DNA of 64,000 nucleotides, from NCBI GenBank assembly GCA_014529385.2, contig CM043960.1:24714896-24778895 (forward strand), read 5' to 3'. The notes under the pieces are model-generated. The model did not search any database. It was given only the letters and a program-made list of their open reading frames with translations, and was not told the origin of the DNA. A program made the translations under genes and the position numbers. Every line of letters starts with the position of its first letter. Positions within the stretch are counted from its first letter, which is position 1. This DNA is from Adiantum capillus-veneris (Eukaryota; Streptophyta; Polypodiopsida; Polypodiales; Pteridaceae). Below, in pieces: positions 23,164 through 33,490 of the stretch.

Positions 23164-23653
23164 TATTTCTATTGTTTCCTTTCACTATCCCCCTTCACTG
23201 TATCAGCATAAGAAGGCTTAGGTGCAGTATCCATGGGCTTTGGAGTTACGAACGGTGTGACCCAGTCACTAACCGTTTTCACTTCTTTTCTTGTTCTTCT
23301 TATTTTTAATTTTGATTAATTTGAATTTTTTCTTTTTTTCCCTTTTATTTTTCTTTTTTCTTCTTTCTCGTTAGCAAAGCATACGTTACTAGTCGTATGC
23401 TTTCCTAACAAAATATGGTGACTCAACCAAATAAGGTGACTCTATCCTCAAGCTTAAGGTAGACCCCCATGCTGGGGGGGTGGGGGGTTTCACAATGTAT
23501 AAATCGTGTATATTACATGATTCAAGGACTATTTCCAGAGCTCCTTGTTTATGAATTTTTGGCAAATAAAATACACCTTTTTCCTATTCAACATGTATTA
23601 TTTTTTCAATTCCATTTTATGCTCCCCCCCTTCCTCTTTAAGCTAAAGGTTAG

Positions 23654-23809
23654 CTCAAAGTTGGAGCCTCTTGCACATAGCCCTTCCCTCAAATCTACCA
23701 ACTATCACACTTATCTTGTATCCACCTTGCACTCAAAGTTGGAGCCTCTTGCACATAGATCTTCTCTCTAATCTACTAACTAATGCATTTATCTCATATC
23801 CACCTTGCA
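23654..23809. repeat. Tandem duplication, two 78-bp units
   Basis: CTCAAAGTTGGAGCCTCTTG starts at 23654 and again at 23732. The rest of each unit (ATC-TATC/ATGCA...CCACCTTGCA) matches with scattered changes, so it is older than the 144-bp pair at 12.7 kb. Confidence 0.9.
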
Positions 23810-24268
23810 TTCATGTAACTACAAAACTTGCAGCTTGCATCTATTGTGGTCAATTACAAGCACATCCACACAAATGCTCACTTACCTGCATGTGCAACAA
23901 TGGCACAAAGATATAGACCTGGAAAAAGTTGAGGATGGTGTGGACTACTTCCAACAACCACAATGCCCAAAATTGAGGAAATGGTCAAGGCAAATATTCC
24001 TCCCCTTGATCCTCGAGGTCTTCACCTCTAAGAAATGAACCATATACAACATGTGTTCAGAGGATATTAAAAACCCATTTATTTATATGCTATGATATAA
24101 TAAAGTAGCCTCTTTTTCTTGGAAACTTAAATTATTTTTTCACATTGTAATTAAAATCCCTTGTGTGAATTAATCCTCGAAATGTTACACTTCTTGAAAG
24201 ATGTAACCTTCAAACTTTTGTTTAGGTTTACATTTTTAGAGGTGACCCGCACAAGTCTTATCATGCTT

Positions 24269-24334
24269 GTCACATCACACACAATCGTAGACTAACTTGA
24301 GGTCACATCACACACAATCGTAGACTAACTTGAG
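24269..24334. repeat. Perfect tandem duplication, two 33-bp units
   Basis: The unit beginning GTCACATCACACACAATCGT occurs at 24269-24301 and 24302-24334 with no difference seen. Confidence 0.95.
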
Positions 24335-24568
24335 ATAAATTAAAATAAAAAAAGGCATGTTAGCACAACTTGTTAGTAGGTAGGTGGTGCCAATTTTGCA
24401 CATATTACTATTTTGTGAAATCTTAGGAGATATTTTGAGTTTTATGGAATAGAAAGAAAAGTCAAGTTTTTGTTGAGGTGCATTTGAAAGCAAAGTTAAG
24501 TTTTCCTTGGAGGTGCATTTAAAGGAAAGTCAATACGTTGATAAGTTTTATGAAACAAAAAAGTAAAA

Positions 24569-24599
24569 GGGGGGGGGCGGGGGCGGGGAGGGGGGGTGG
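24569..24599 (+). repeat. G-rich tract with G-quadruplex pattern
   Basis: G runs of 9, 5, 4 and 7 are separated by single C, C and A. This is the G3+N1-7 pattern repeated four times, predicted to form a very stable quadruplex on the plus strand. Confidence 0.9.
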
Positions 24600-24644
24600 T
24601 TTTATTATCGTTTTTCTATTTTTGATGAATAAAGCCACTCTACA

Positions 24645-24760
24645 CACCATCATAGGCTTGTAGCCTAGTGGTTTAGCTTGACCCTTAGACATTCAATGTG
24701 ATGGGTTCAAATGTGCGTGATAAAAAGTGGTTTTGTTGTGGCCTTTGAAATGGAGAGTAG
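24645..24760 (+). mobile_element. tRNA-derived SINE-like sequence (copy 1)
   Basis: TAGCCTAGTGG at 24661-24671 fits an RNA polymerase III A box, and GGGTTCAAATG at 24703-24713 fits a B box. The 42-bp spacing is normal for tRNA-type promoters. Around them the sequence does not fold into a tRNA with a usable anticodon arm, so a SINE head is more likely than a tRNA gene. The 3' end is not defined. A second sequence with the same layout lies at 32231. Confidence 0.5.
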
Positions 24761-24835
24761 GTGGAGATTTTGAGCATCTTGTAAAGATTTCACATAATGA
24801 GAATTGGAGTAGACCGAGTAGATAGTAGTCTTGAG

Positions 24836-24899
24836 TAGATAGTAGTCTTTATGATTAGTGTTTGATTAGATAGTAGTCTTTATGATTAGTGTTTGATTT
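24836..24899. repeat. Tandem duplication, two 31-bp units
   Basis: AGTAGTCTTTATGATTAGTG starts at 24841 and again at 24872. A partial third unit (AGATAGTAGTCTTGAG) precedes them at 24820. Confidence 0.92.
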
Positions 24900-24989
24900 A
24901 TTTTTTTGCCTACATGACATGTTTGAATGGCTTGCATGGTGGGCCCAGCCATCAATCAAATGATGCTACAATCTTTGTTTGAACTAAGA

Positions 24990-25985
24990 TGCTTGTAACT
25001 TTAATTACTGAATTTTTTTATTCAACCTTTGTTATAATAAGCTAATGATATTGATGGTAAGTTCTTTGCGGGAGGCCATCAATCAAGTGCTGCTCCAATC
25101 TTTGTTTGAAGTATGTCGGTACGATTTTGACACCATTTTGTTTGAAGTATGTCGGTACAATTTTGAGACCATTTGTTTGAAGTATGTCGGTACAAAGTAT
25201 GAGGCCATTTGCTTAGCACAAATCAAGGGAGATGATTTCCTTGCAAAGGAAATGAAAAGTGAATGGGATGCGTGCAAATCCTGAGGTGTGTATGCACCGA
25301 GAATGCATTCTCTCCGTGCCCCAGGTGTCCACACACAAAGTGACGACGGCCTTTGATATGTTTGATGCTTTGGAGGTGGTTTGGGTTGAGCTTCCACTTC
25401 ATCTCTGTTTTGGTTAGAGTCATTGGAGGAAGGCCCATGCGGAAGTTCAACCATGCACTAAAGGTCATTTTGTTAGGGGCTTCCCCAGTCATAATGTGAA
25501 TGGCAAGAAGGCGACTTGGCCCCAAGCTTTGTTTGATCCTTCGACTCCAATGAAGGTGAGTTCAAGCAGTTCTCCTTGAAGTTGAGGTTGGATTGCAAGC
25601 AGTGAATGTAGACCAGGTGGAGGTTGGGGTGGGGGGGGGGAAGACCAGGGCAAGGTGGGTCGGAGATGGATGCGAGAAGGGGTAGAAGCAGGGCGGGCCA
25701 TGAACTTAGACCAAGGGGAGGCGGGCGGTTTTGTGAGCAAGGCAAGGTGGACAGTGAGAAGGCGTCAATGGGAAGGAGGTGCTACGTGCGAGGGGTGAGC
25801 AACTGAGAGTGCAGACGGTGCATGGGAATGGGGATTGAGAGGGTGCATGGAAATGGGAATAGACCGAGTAGCTCGGCCGAGTATAGACCTATAAAGATGT
25901 TTGTAACTCTAATTGATAAAATTTGTTATTCAAACATTGTTATAATAAGTTAACGATACTAATGGTAAGTTCTTTGCAGGAGGCC
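24990..25985. repeat. Dispersed repeat pair (24990-25075 and 25890-25985)
   Basis: Both segments read TTGTAACT-TAATT, TTATTCAA, TTGTTATAATAAG and ATGGTAAGTTCTTTGC-GGAGGCCA in the same order. AGACCGAGTAG occurs shortly before each (24811 and 25861). About 0.8 kb of unrelated GC-richer DNA separates them, so this is either one duplicated segment or the two ends of an unrecognised element. Confidence 0.8.
25101..25208. repeat. Three tandem 36-bp units
   Basis: TTTGTTTGAAGTATGTCGGT recurs at 25101, 25137 and about 25172 (third copy one T shorter), followed by AC-ATTTTGA-ACCAT. The unit is a multiple of three, so an open frame through it reads a repeated FEVCRY peptide. Confidence 0.92.
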
Positions 25986-26019
25986 AAGAATGGGTAACCA
26001 TGCCATGCAATACATTAGG
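25209..26019. other. Intergenic, locally G-rich, no recognised gene
   Basis: Contains a poly-G run (about 25629-25640) and GC-rich sequence around 25660-25780. Minus-strand open frames up to 123 codons overlap the 36-bp repeats and show no known domain. Confidence 0.5.
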
Positions 26020-26799
26020 GTTATTGCGGGGTATTAAAAAAGGGAGATTTTTACTTAGAGATTTCCCAAAAATTATAGAGCTTTTTACTTTTTTAATAGA
26101 GCTTTTTTTGGCAAAGTCGCTTGATTCTAGCCAATTGTTTGGAGTAAGCTCCAAACCACACATGCAAGGCACTAATTGATCTTTACATCTAGAGAGAGAG
26201 AACACAAGCAATCACGATTGAGAGAAATGTAAATTGTATGATGAAGTCAAGATAAATTGATGTGAGAGAAAACTTTTCTATTAAGAATCTCAAAATAGTT
26301 CTACAAAATGATGAAAACAAAACATTCTCTAAAGGTGGACCCAAATGTCATTTGAGATGCTTTCAAAATGAATATCCTACTTTGAAAAGGAGAGTAAAGG
26401 TAAACGATTATTCTCTACCAATGAAGTGCAAATTCTACTATGAAATCTCCTGTGCATTAATTCCATTCGAAGGCTTCATTAAAGCGAGGCTGATGAAGAC
26501 CAAGCACACGAATGTAAATGAAATAGAGATGTTTGCAAGCCAAGAAAGGACTCCTAGTGTCTTCTCTCTTTCAAAAGTCAGGGCATGAGCAAGATGGCTC
26601 ACTCTTTACGTGGACATAATAGTGGGCTTCTGTAAATATATGAAATTGTACGTACTCATCTCTTTTCACACAATTTTTCTCTATTAATATTGCATATAAT
26701 TATATAGCCTTAGATGTCTTTTTCTCGGCCTCTTTTGATATACCATGTCACCAATGTTGACATGTCTTGCATTTCGAATTTTTTTTGATAAGATATTAT

Positions 26800-28980
26800 G
26801 TTAGCCTACAATACAAAACCTACCATGTGAAATTGTTTTGATTCAAACATAGTTATATTTGTGCCTTCTCCAACAAGCCAACATTGGGGTAATTGATGAA
26901 GAATTTGTACCAACTTATCTACATTCCATGTGTGATGAACATCATGGTTGAAAAACCACATCCAATTGAGATAATTGCTTTCCCTTATACTCTCTTGTTG
27001 GCCCAAAACAAGGTGCCACCTCACCTAGAGACTTGCTCTCTATGTAAGCCAACGGACAGGTTTGATTGTTGACCATACCCAACATTTTTATTTACAATGA
27101 AGATGCATTCATTTGATAGCCCACATGGTCTTATGAATGCTTTTCTTCAATACAATATGTGCATCAATCTTTCCTCCACCTTCATATGTCATATTTGGGT
27201 GTTGAGGCTCCTCTAGAGTAGTAGAAAAATTTGTTTCATCTAGAAATGAAAAATCTTCTTTATCAGCACCATGTTATGACAAAAAATTGATGTGTTTTGG
27301 TCTACCTCTTTATTTTCCTTGTCTAGATTCCATTATAAGGTCAGGCTTTGTGAGAGCTAGTTGCATTACTCCATTTCTTTTTCTTTTGAACAATTTCATT
27401 GTCACCATGAACATTTGGTTGCTTAAAAAAGAGATGCCAACCACAACAGCTTGCACAAACCCCACAAAAGTGGGTATCGGAGTGTCTCCCCTAGAGATTT
27501 TTCAAAGAAATTTTTCCATATCTGGTCCATTACCAATGTATCGTTCATTATCAAATCCATGTTACTTTGCATAAGCATTGATAACATCTGTGACACAAGC
27601 ATCAAAGAGATAAATTTCACGGGCTCCACCTTTTCCTACTAACCAGCCTACATGCACACATTTTGATATATTGATATAAGGTAAATATCTTTTTGATGGG
27701 ATATAAGAGTCTTGAAAATATTTTTAATTGCTTGAACTAAGATAAAAAGTATAACTTAACAAACACAAATTAGGAGTAAATATGCATACCTTGTATAGGC
27801 TTCCCTAGTGTGATATCTGATCTTACCACCATGTAAACCAATGCTTAATATGTCTTATGTTCTCAATTAGGACCCTACCTTTTATCCACCAATCCTTTAT
27901 TAAGGTAGCTTGTGCTTCTACATTTTCTCTCTTCCTTGAGAGTCTCCATGCCTCATACAACTACATATGATCTTGCCTAAACTGTGGCAATACGTATCTT
28001 TTGGTATATTTTTGTATACTTTTCTCCCAATGACATAGATAGTAATGCTCACGTCCTTGTAAAACATTCTCTCTATGATAAACTATCCTTAAGGCAATCC
28101 AATTTTCACCTCCCTCATCATCCATGCTTTTGAATATCCTTCTCGTTGCATTGTTGCATTAAGATTTGTTTAAAATAGGATCTGTGCATCAACATCTTCC
28201 TCCTTCATGTCACAGATTGCAATCACCATTAGACTTCTCAAACATAAAAAGACATGTAAGGTGATTAATTATACATGCTAAGTAGTCTAGAAAAAACATA
28301 AAAGTGAAATTGAACATACCAAGGATCATAGCCTTAGAGTAAGACATTGTAGCCCAACCACCAATTCTATGGGTGTGATCAAAATGCACCCAAGTATCTT
28401 TCAAGTCCCTTGATCTTGTTCTCCTCATATGATTCACAAGATCCACTCTTGAGCCTCTACCTTTGTAGACATTTTGAATAGAAAACATTTTTCTAAAATT
28501 GTTCCTTGCCTTAAAAATGGCTCCCATGGAAAAAAAGGAACATGCATTTCTTTTTTAATTTCAAAATTTCATCATAACCATCTCCAATAATGGGGTTACT
28601 ACTTTTCTTTTCACAAGCCACAATGCTCTTAAACCTATAAAAGAAATAAAGAAATAAAACTTTTTTTTAATAGCAAACTTTGATTTCCCAAGTTAAAGAC
28701 TTGCCTTTGGATCTGGACAAGAGGAATTAGTTCTTCGAGAAAGTTATTCATCTCAGATTCATTGACTGTGTCTTCATGGTCCTTTGTTAGTGAATCCATC
28801 AACAATTGTCGTGCCACCAACATTTGAATTTTATGAGGTCCAGTACAATGGTTTTGCTGCAAGCAAGTTCCAGTTAGCTTTCTTAGCCTCTGAATTGTTG
28901 CCCTCAAAGTTCCTCCTTCTACAACATGTTTATGCTCCCCTTAATGAAGCATCAATCTGGTCATTGAAGTGTTGATAAGA
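26800..28980 (-). pseudogene. Unrecognised multi-exon gene remnant
   Basis: Several minus-strand segments read openly and are bounded by splice-like signals. The frame GTLRATIQRLRKLTGTC to LIPLVQIQ (about 28910-28690) ends at AAAG|GCAAGT. The next begins after a TTTCTTTTATAG acceptor (about 28637) with FKSIVACEKKSSNPIIGDGY and runs, with one frameshift, through NVYKGRGSRVDLVNHM to KAMIL, ending at CTTG|GTATGT (about 28317). A later piece reads YYLCHWEKSIQKYTKRY to DWWIKG (about 28040-27870). Further pieces read GWLVGKGGAREIYLFDAC (about 27640) and WMWFFNHDVHHTWNVDKLVQ (about 26960). No known domain was recognised. The WWIKG block loosely resembles WWVKGK in the plus-strand pseudogene at 35231. 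It is broken by stops and could be a transposon gene. Confidence 0.45.
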
Positions 28981-29480
28981 ATAATAAAATACATAGAGCA
29001 TTGAGAAGTTGCTGAGCAATGAACAACTTGCTTGTAATATAGGCATGTGATTTGATTTTTGGATGCCGGCTTTGGAATTGATAGTCATGCTCATGGATGG
29101 ATGGCTATCATCCTTGGCACTAGCAACAAACAAGTTCTTATGGTAGTGGATCATTGATACCTTGTTGATAAGCAAGACTCTAAAAGGAAATAATGATTTT
29201 CTTTGATATCAACATTGGATGCTAACTCTACTTTGGATGTTATTTTTCCACACTGAAGAACAACTGGCAACGATAAAAACTGTTTATTGGGTGGTAGTAA
29301 GCTCTGCAACAAGTAATTAGAGCTTACTAATAGCTTATCTTTTTGCACATGTAGTGAGTGTGTGATAATGCTATCTACCATTCTCCATAATAATGAAACC
29401 ACATGCACATGTACCATTCTGCTCCGAGTTATATTCTTCTATACAACTCAAAAAATAGAAAAGTAGTTGCACTTGAGTTG

Positions 29481-29752
29481 TTTCTTCATGTTTGAGGTGC
29501 TATAGTCTACTCTAGAAAAAAATGTTTAATAACATACACTCATTTTTAAGCGTTTCATATCTGCTCAAAGATTTTTAAGTTGGCCTTTTAAGGCACCATC
29601 ATGTGTATATTAGAATCGTTTTCTTCATGTTTGAGATGCTATAGTCTACTCTATAGGAAAATATTTAATAACATGCACTCATTTTTAAGTGTTTCATATC
29701 TGCCCAAAGATGTTGTCTTTTTAAGGCACCATCATGTGTATATCAGAAATGG
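29481..29752. repeat. Tandem duplication, two units of about 139 bp
   Basis: TTCTTCATGTTTGAG-TGCTAT starts at 29482 and 29621. Both copies run through ACTCATTTTTAAG-GTTTCATATCTGC to GGCACCATCATGTGTATAT. Copies differ by scattered substitutions and a short indel. Confidence 0.92.
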
Positions 29753-30303
29753 TTGTTAGTGCACATTTAAATATAGCCACTAGTAGTGCACAAAAAGGTA
29801 TCCTTTAATTGTAAATCTACCGTTCTTTGATATATGCTTTAATATATTTGAAGCTCATATAATTTATAATTTAGCCTACAACAAATACAAATTTACTTGG
29901 TGCAACGATCAATTATGTCTTCAAAATCTTTGAGGAAACCCATCGATTGTCCTTCCATCATAAATTTTTTTTTCTCTGCCTCCAACTCCCCACTCACCCT
30001 GAATGAACTTCCTTACTAGAAAATATTTCATTTTTTGGAAAATTAGTAGACTAACAATTTCTAAAATTAAGTAAAAATCTTAAAAATAAACTATTTACCC
30101 GTTGAATTATCCAAGTGTATGTTTATTTTTAGCTTTCTAATATCCTGTCCTATCTTGAAATCCTATTCTATCCTATTTATTCATTCTATCTACTCCCTCT
30201 CTTTGCTACTCCCTTCCTCCCTCATCTTGCTCTCTTTATCCCTCCTTCCACCCTTCCAGGCGTTGGTCTTAAAGTGGCTATTAGCAAATAGCAAGCGTTG
30301 GTC
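29753..30303. other. Intergenic, AT-rich, no recognised gene
   Basis: No open frame over 62 codons. A CT-rich stretch lies at 30170-30260. Confidence 0.5.
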
Positions 30304-31492
30304 TTAACACTAGTTTGGTACCAAAAAGAACACTTTAGTGTCCTTTTTTTGCCAATTTAAATAAAATGGTACATGAAATCTAAAACACATCTCAAGAAAT
30401 GCTTTTGCAAACTTATAAAATGTTATTCAAAGTAATATAAATTATAATCCCTCACTTTTGATCATAACCTCAATAGTAACTACACTCATGAAAAGAACCC
30501 ACGCAAAGCAACATTCAATGTTTCACTAAGACTCGTACTCTAGCCTAAGAAAAAAAATAAGCAAGGGGCATGAATAATCCATGGTAGCTACTTATATATG
30601 TGCTTGATATTTTTGCAATTGTCATGTGAGAAAAAATCCTTTGTGACTAGAATTAAATATAGAAAGTCGTGTGGGTCAAATATGCAACGTTCACAAATTC
30701 AATTAACGATCACAAAAAATATTTATTTCATCTAAATTTACAATGTCTTATGATGATATATACTAGATCTATGACTCCATTACATAAGGTGATAATTTTT
30801 AATGGGTGATTTATGGCATATCCAAAAAATTGTGCATGTTGTAATTATGATTTTTTATTTATCAAAGATAAGCCTTCAAATAAAGTCCATTTTTGGATTT
30901 TTCTGTTCATCTCACTTATTTGTATACAAATACCTCATATGGGCCTATGAGTTTGAACCCTTGAAAAATGCTTAGTTGATGAATATTGACCTACAAATAC
31001 ATTATATACCTTAGATTTTGTCCCATAACCTCATCATGTTAATGAAAGAGGCCTTGAAAGACCAAAATTTTACTCTTTGTCAGCATTTTCAAAATTTTGG
31101 TCTTTTGATTATAAAAAAAATCTAGTCCAAATTACTAGGTTATGAAGCTCAATTTCTTGCTATAATAAGTTTTTTACTATCCATACACCTTGAAATCTAT
31201 GAAAAATCTTATTTTGATGAGAAGTTATAATCAATTTATAAATTTTTTATTAAAACTGCACTAATTTCTATGATTTTTCATCTTAAAACTTATCATTATA
31301 ATATTAATTTGACATTAATTTTGGAAAAAATAAAATTTGGATATGTTCTTCACCTCATTGTTGACCTAAGATATGACCGTGATCTATGAATTTTTTTCTA
31401 GATTCACCAAATAATTATGACAAGTTGCTAGAAAAACAGGACACTTTAGTGTCTCAGGACATTTGAGTGTCCAATTACAGAACTAGTGTTAA
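30304..31492. mobile_element. MITE-like DNA transposon with CACTAG ends
   Basis: The left end reads CACTAGTTTGGTACC from 30308. The right end, read in reverse complement from 31488, starts CACTAGTTCTGTAATT. That gives an 8-bp perfect and about 15-bp imperfect terminal inverted repeat, flanked on both sides by TTAA (30304-30307 and 31489-31492). Near both ends lie copies of the palindromic motif GGACACTTTAGTGTCC (30329-30342, 31440-31472), like the subterminal repeats of transposase-binding sites. The 1.18-kb AT-rich interior has no transposase, so it is non-autonomous. The CACTA start suggests En/Spm, but the TTAA flank does not fit a 3-bp duplication, so the superfamily stays open. Confidence 0.68.
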
Positions 31493-32099
31493 AGTAGTTG
31501 TGAGCAAAAAAAGATCCTTCATCCAACTAGTTGTCTTCACAGTCCCATTGTATAACGGTCCTGGTTTTGGAGAAGAGCAGAGCGCGCACTGCTCTTTCAG
31601 TGTATTGTAGAAAATGATGACCTGCCTGCTACGTGCTTACCATGGTTGCGTTCACCTATAGGCTCACGAAGAGCGGGACCAACTATTGCAACCTCCGTTG
31701 CGTACTCTCTACACACAATTGTCCAACAACCCGCTTGTAATTGCATGCAGGAGGAACGACCTGGCCGCTCTGTCCAACATCCCTAAGTCCGTAGATCAGC
31801 CTCCGCCATTTTCTCCAGTCAGCCCCAGGTGGCACGGCTTCTTTTCCAACCTTTGTGTGTACCTGCGCAAGCCCCTTCTAGGCTTTGTTACTTGCTTGTG
31901 CAGCTCTCTCACAGTGTCGCCCTGCCCAATTAATGTTCCTTTCCATGCTCCCAAACCTGTCCGCCCACTGGCCCTAACAGATAAGCCCTCATCCTATGAC
32001 CAATGCGCATTCACCCTTGCCCAACGCCATCACTGTATCACACGGGCATGTTCAAATGGGATCAATGGTGGGGGAGGAAAACGCGGGGCGCGCCAATTG
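31493..32099. other. GC-richer intergenic stretch, no recognised gene
   Basis: A 169-codon plus frame (31686-32195) covers this region but shows no domain, has irregular composition and runs into the GAATTTAC repeats. It is treated as chance. Confidence 0.5.
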
Positions 32100-32105
32100 T
32101 GGACC

Positions 32106-32370
32106 GTCAGAATCGACAGTTTCCCGAATTTACTAGTTTGCTCGAATTTACAAATTTGCCCTGAATTTACTAGTCGGCCCACATTTACAATATGACATAC
32201 TCGAATCCCCTATATTTCAACGAACGCATGTAGGCGTAGTGGTTAGTGCAAATGGCTCACATTGGGGAGGTTGTGGGTTCAAGACATGGGCGCGGAGTGT
32301 CCCGAATTTACAAACCTACCCGAATTTACTTTTCTCCCCGAATTTACCAAATGGACCGAATTTACAAATG
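32106..32370. repeat. Degenerate about 18-bp repeat with GAATTTAC core, split by a SINE-like unit
   Basis: GAATTTAC(A/T)A recurs about every 17-20 bp, four times on the left (32124-32190, the last as CATTTAC) and four times on the right (32308-32370). It is usually preceded by CCC. Between the two arrays sits the SINE-like sequence, as if it had landed inside a single array. Confidence 0.82.
32225..32305 (+). mobile_element. tRNA-derived SINE-like sequence (copy 2)
   Basis: TAGGCGTAGTGGTTAGTGC (A-box type, from 32231) and GTGGGTTCAAGAC (B-box type, about 32273-32285) have tRNA-like spacing. The two boxes closely resemble those at 24661 and 24703. No complete tRNA cloverleaf is apparent. Confidence 0.5.
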
Positions 32371-32639
32371 TGCATCTGACAGTCCGAAGCACCTCAACCG
32401 TAGATCCCATTTGAAGCCGCCCGCCGTGCGAGATAGTGTGGAGGCTTGCCCAAGCCAACTATCTTAATTTGCAGCATTTGACATCCTGGAGGAGCATCCC
32501 AACGACCACAATGAGCCAAGTCAAAACCATCTAGCGCTCCAAATCATATCCATAATGTGACTGCAATTACATTATTGTGACATCCAACTATTTAGAAGGT
32601 TAAGAAGAAAAACATTCTTTCAAAAATCAACTATTTTTG

Positions 32640-33275
32640 ACATGTTCACTTAAAAGCATGCACACAGGTATTACAATGGGGATTTTTTTTTTAATAACGT
32701 GAAACTTTTGTCACATATTTGCTTGCATAATTCTCTTTCAATGAGCAAAATACTCTGTAGAAGTCAACTCTTTTTCACACATTTACTTAGGAGACTGCAT
32801 GCTGCTCCTTCAAGTAGCAAAATATTTTATAAAAATTAACTTTTTTTCAAACATTTACTTGAGAGACTGCACGGTAATGTTTCAATGTGAAGATTTCAAG
32901 ATCTTTTGGTGCATGCTACTCTTTCAGTGAGTAAAATACTTTATAAAAGTCAAATTTTTTTCACACATTTACTTACAAGAGTACATGCTTGTGTTCCAAC
33001 GTGGAATTTTTTAAATAATTTCAAGTTTTTTTGCACACATTTACTAAGCAAAGTGCACGCTGCTCTTTCATCGAGCAAATATTTTAGAAAAGTCAACTTT
33101 TTTTTCACATGTTTACTGAGGAGAGTGCACATAGGTGTTTCAATGTAAATTATTTTCAATAAATTGAATTTTTCTTACACAACTACTTATGAGAGTGCAC
33201 ACTCTGATTCTTTAAAAATACTTAAAAACTTTTTTCAAACATCTACTCTAGAGAGTGCATGCTATTGTTTTAATG
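32640..33275. repeat. Degenerate minisatellite array, about 10 units of 60-75 bp
   Basis: Each unit contains a variant of TTTTTTCACACATTTACTTA, then GAGAGTGCA(C/T)GCTGCTCTTTCA, then GAGCAAAATACTTTA-AAAGTCAA. The core occurs near 32630, 32707, 32776, 32849, 32959, 33030, 33107, 33173 and 33237. Alternate units differ (GCTGCTCTTTCA versus AGGTGTTTCAATG), suggesting a higher-order dimer. The 80-codon frame at 32906-33148 merely translates it (FFTHLLTRVHA repeated). Confidence 0.9.
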
Positions 33276-33490
33276 AACAAAAAAGCATGACATTTTTATT
33301 GCTTCTTATTCAATTGTGTTTTCTTTCATATCAAGGAGTCACGTTCTTGAAAAACTTTTAATAGGTCTTTAGCTAAAGCTTCAACGATTTCATCCATTGT
33401 TGATGGTCGGGGAAGATCCATGTAAAACCCTATCATCTCTGACTCTGAGGATATTGAGAACTATAGTGACAAAAAAATTTAAACACTCCT

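Larger units (their letters stand above)
23164..24640. other. Repeat-rich intergenic stretch, no recognised gene
   Basis: Contains a pyrimidine-rich block (23280-23390, mostly T and C), two short tandem duplications and a G-rich tract described separately. Open frames are short and overlap the duplications. Confidence 0.5.

Noticed and set aside
24661-24720. Possible true tRNA gene
   Set aside because: A and B boxes are present, but no acceptor stem pairing or anticodon arm could be drawn.
26800-27090. Possible methyltransferase-like C-terminus in the minus-strand remnant (FESKQFHM block)
   Set aside because: The resemblance is a few residues only and the frame before it is broken by stops.
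31686-32195. 169-codon plus-strand frame
   Set aside because: No domain, runs into the GAATTTAC repeats, and no splice or start context was seen; treated as chance in GC-richer DNA.
32640-33275. CRISPR-like array
   Set aside because: Units are degenerate throughout, with no conserved repeat and variable spacer division; the DNA is eukaryotic.
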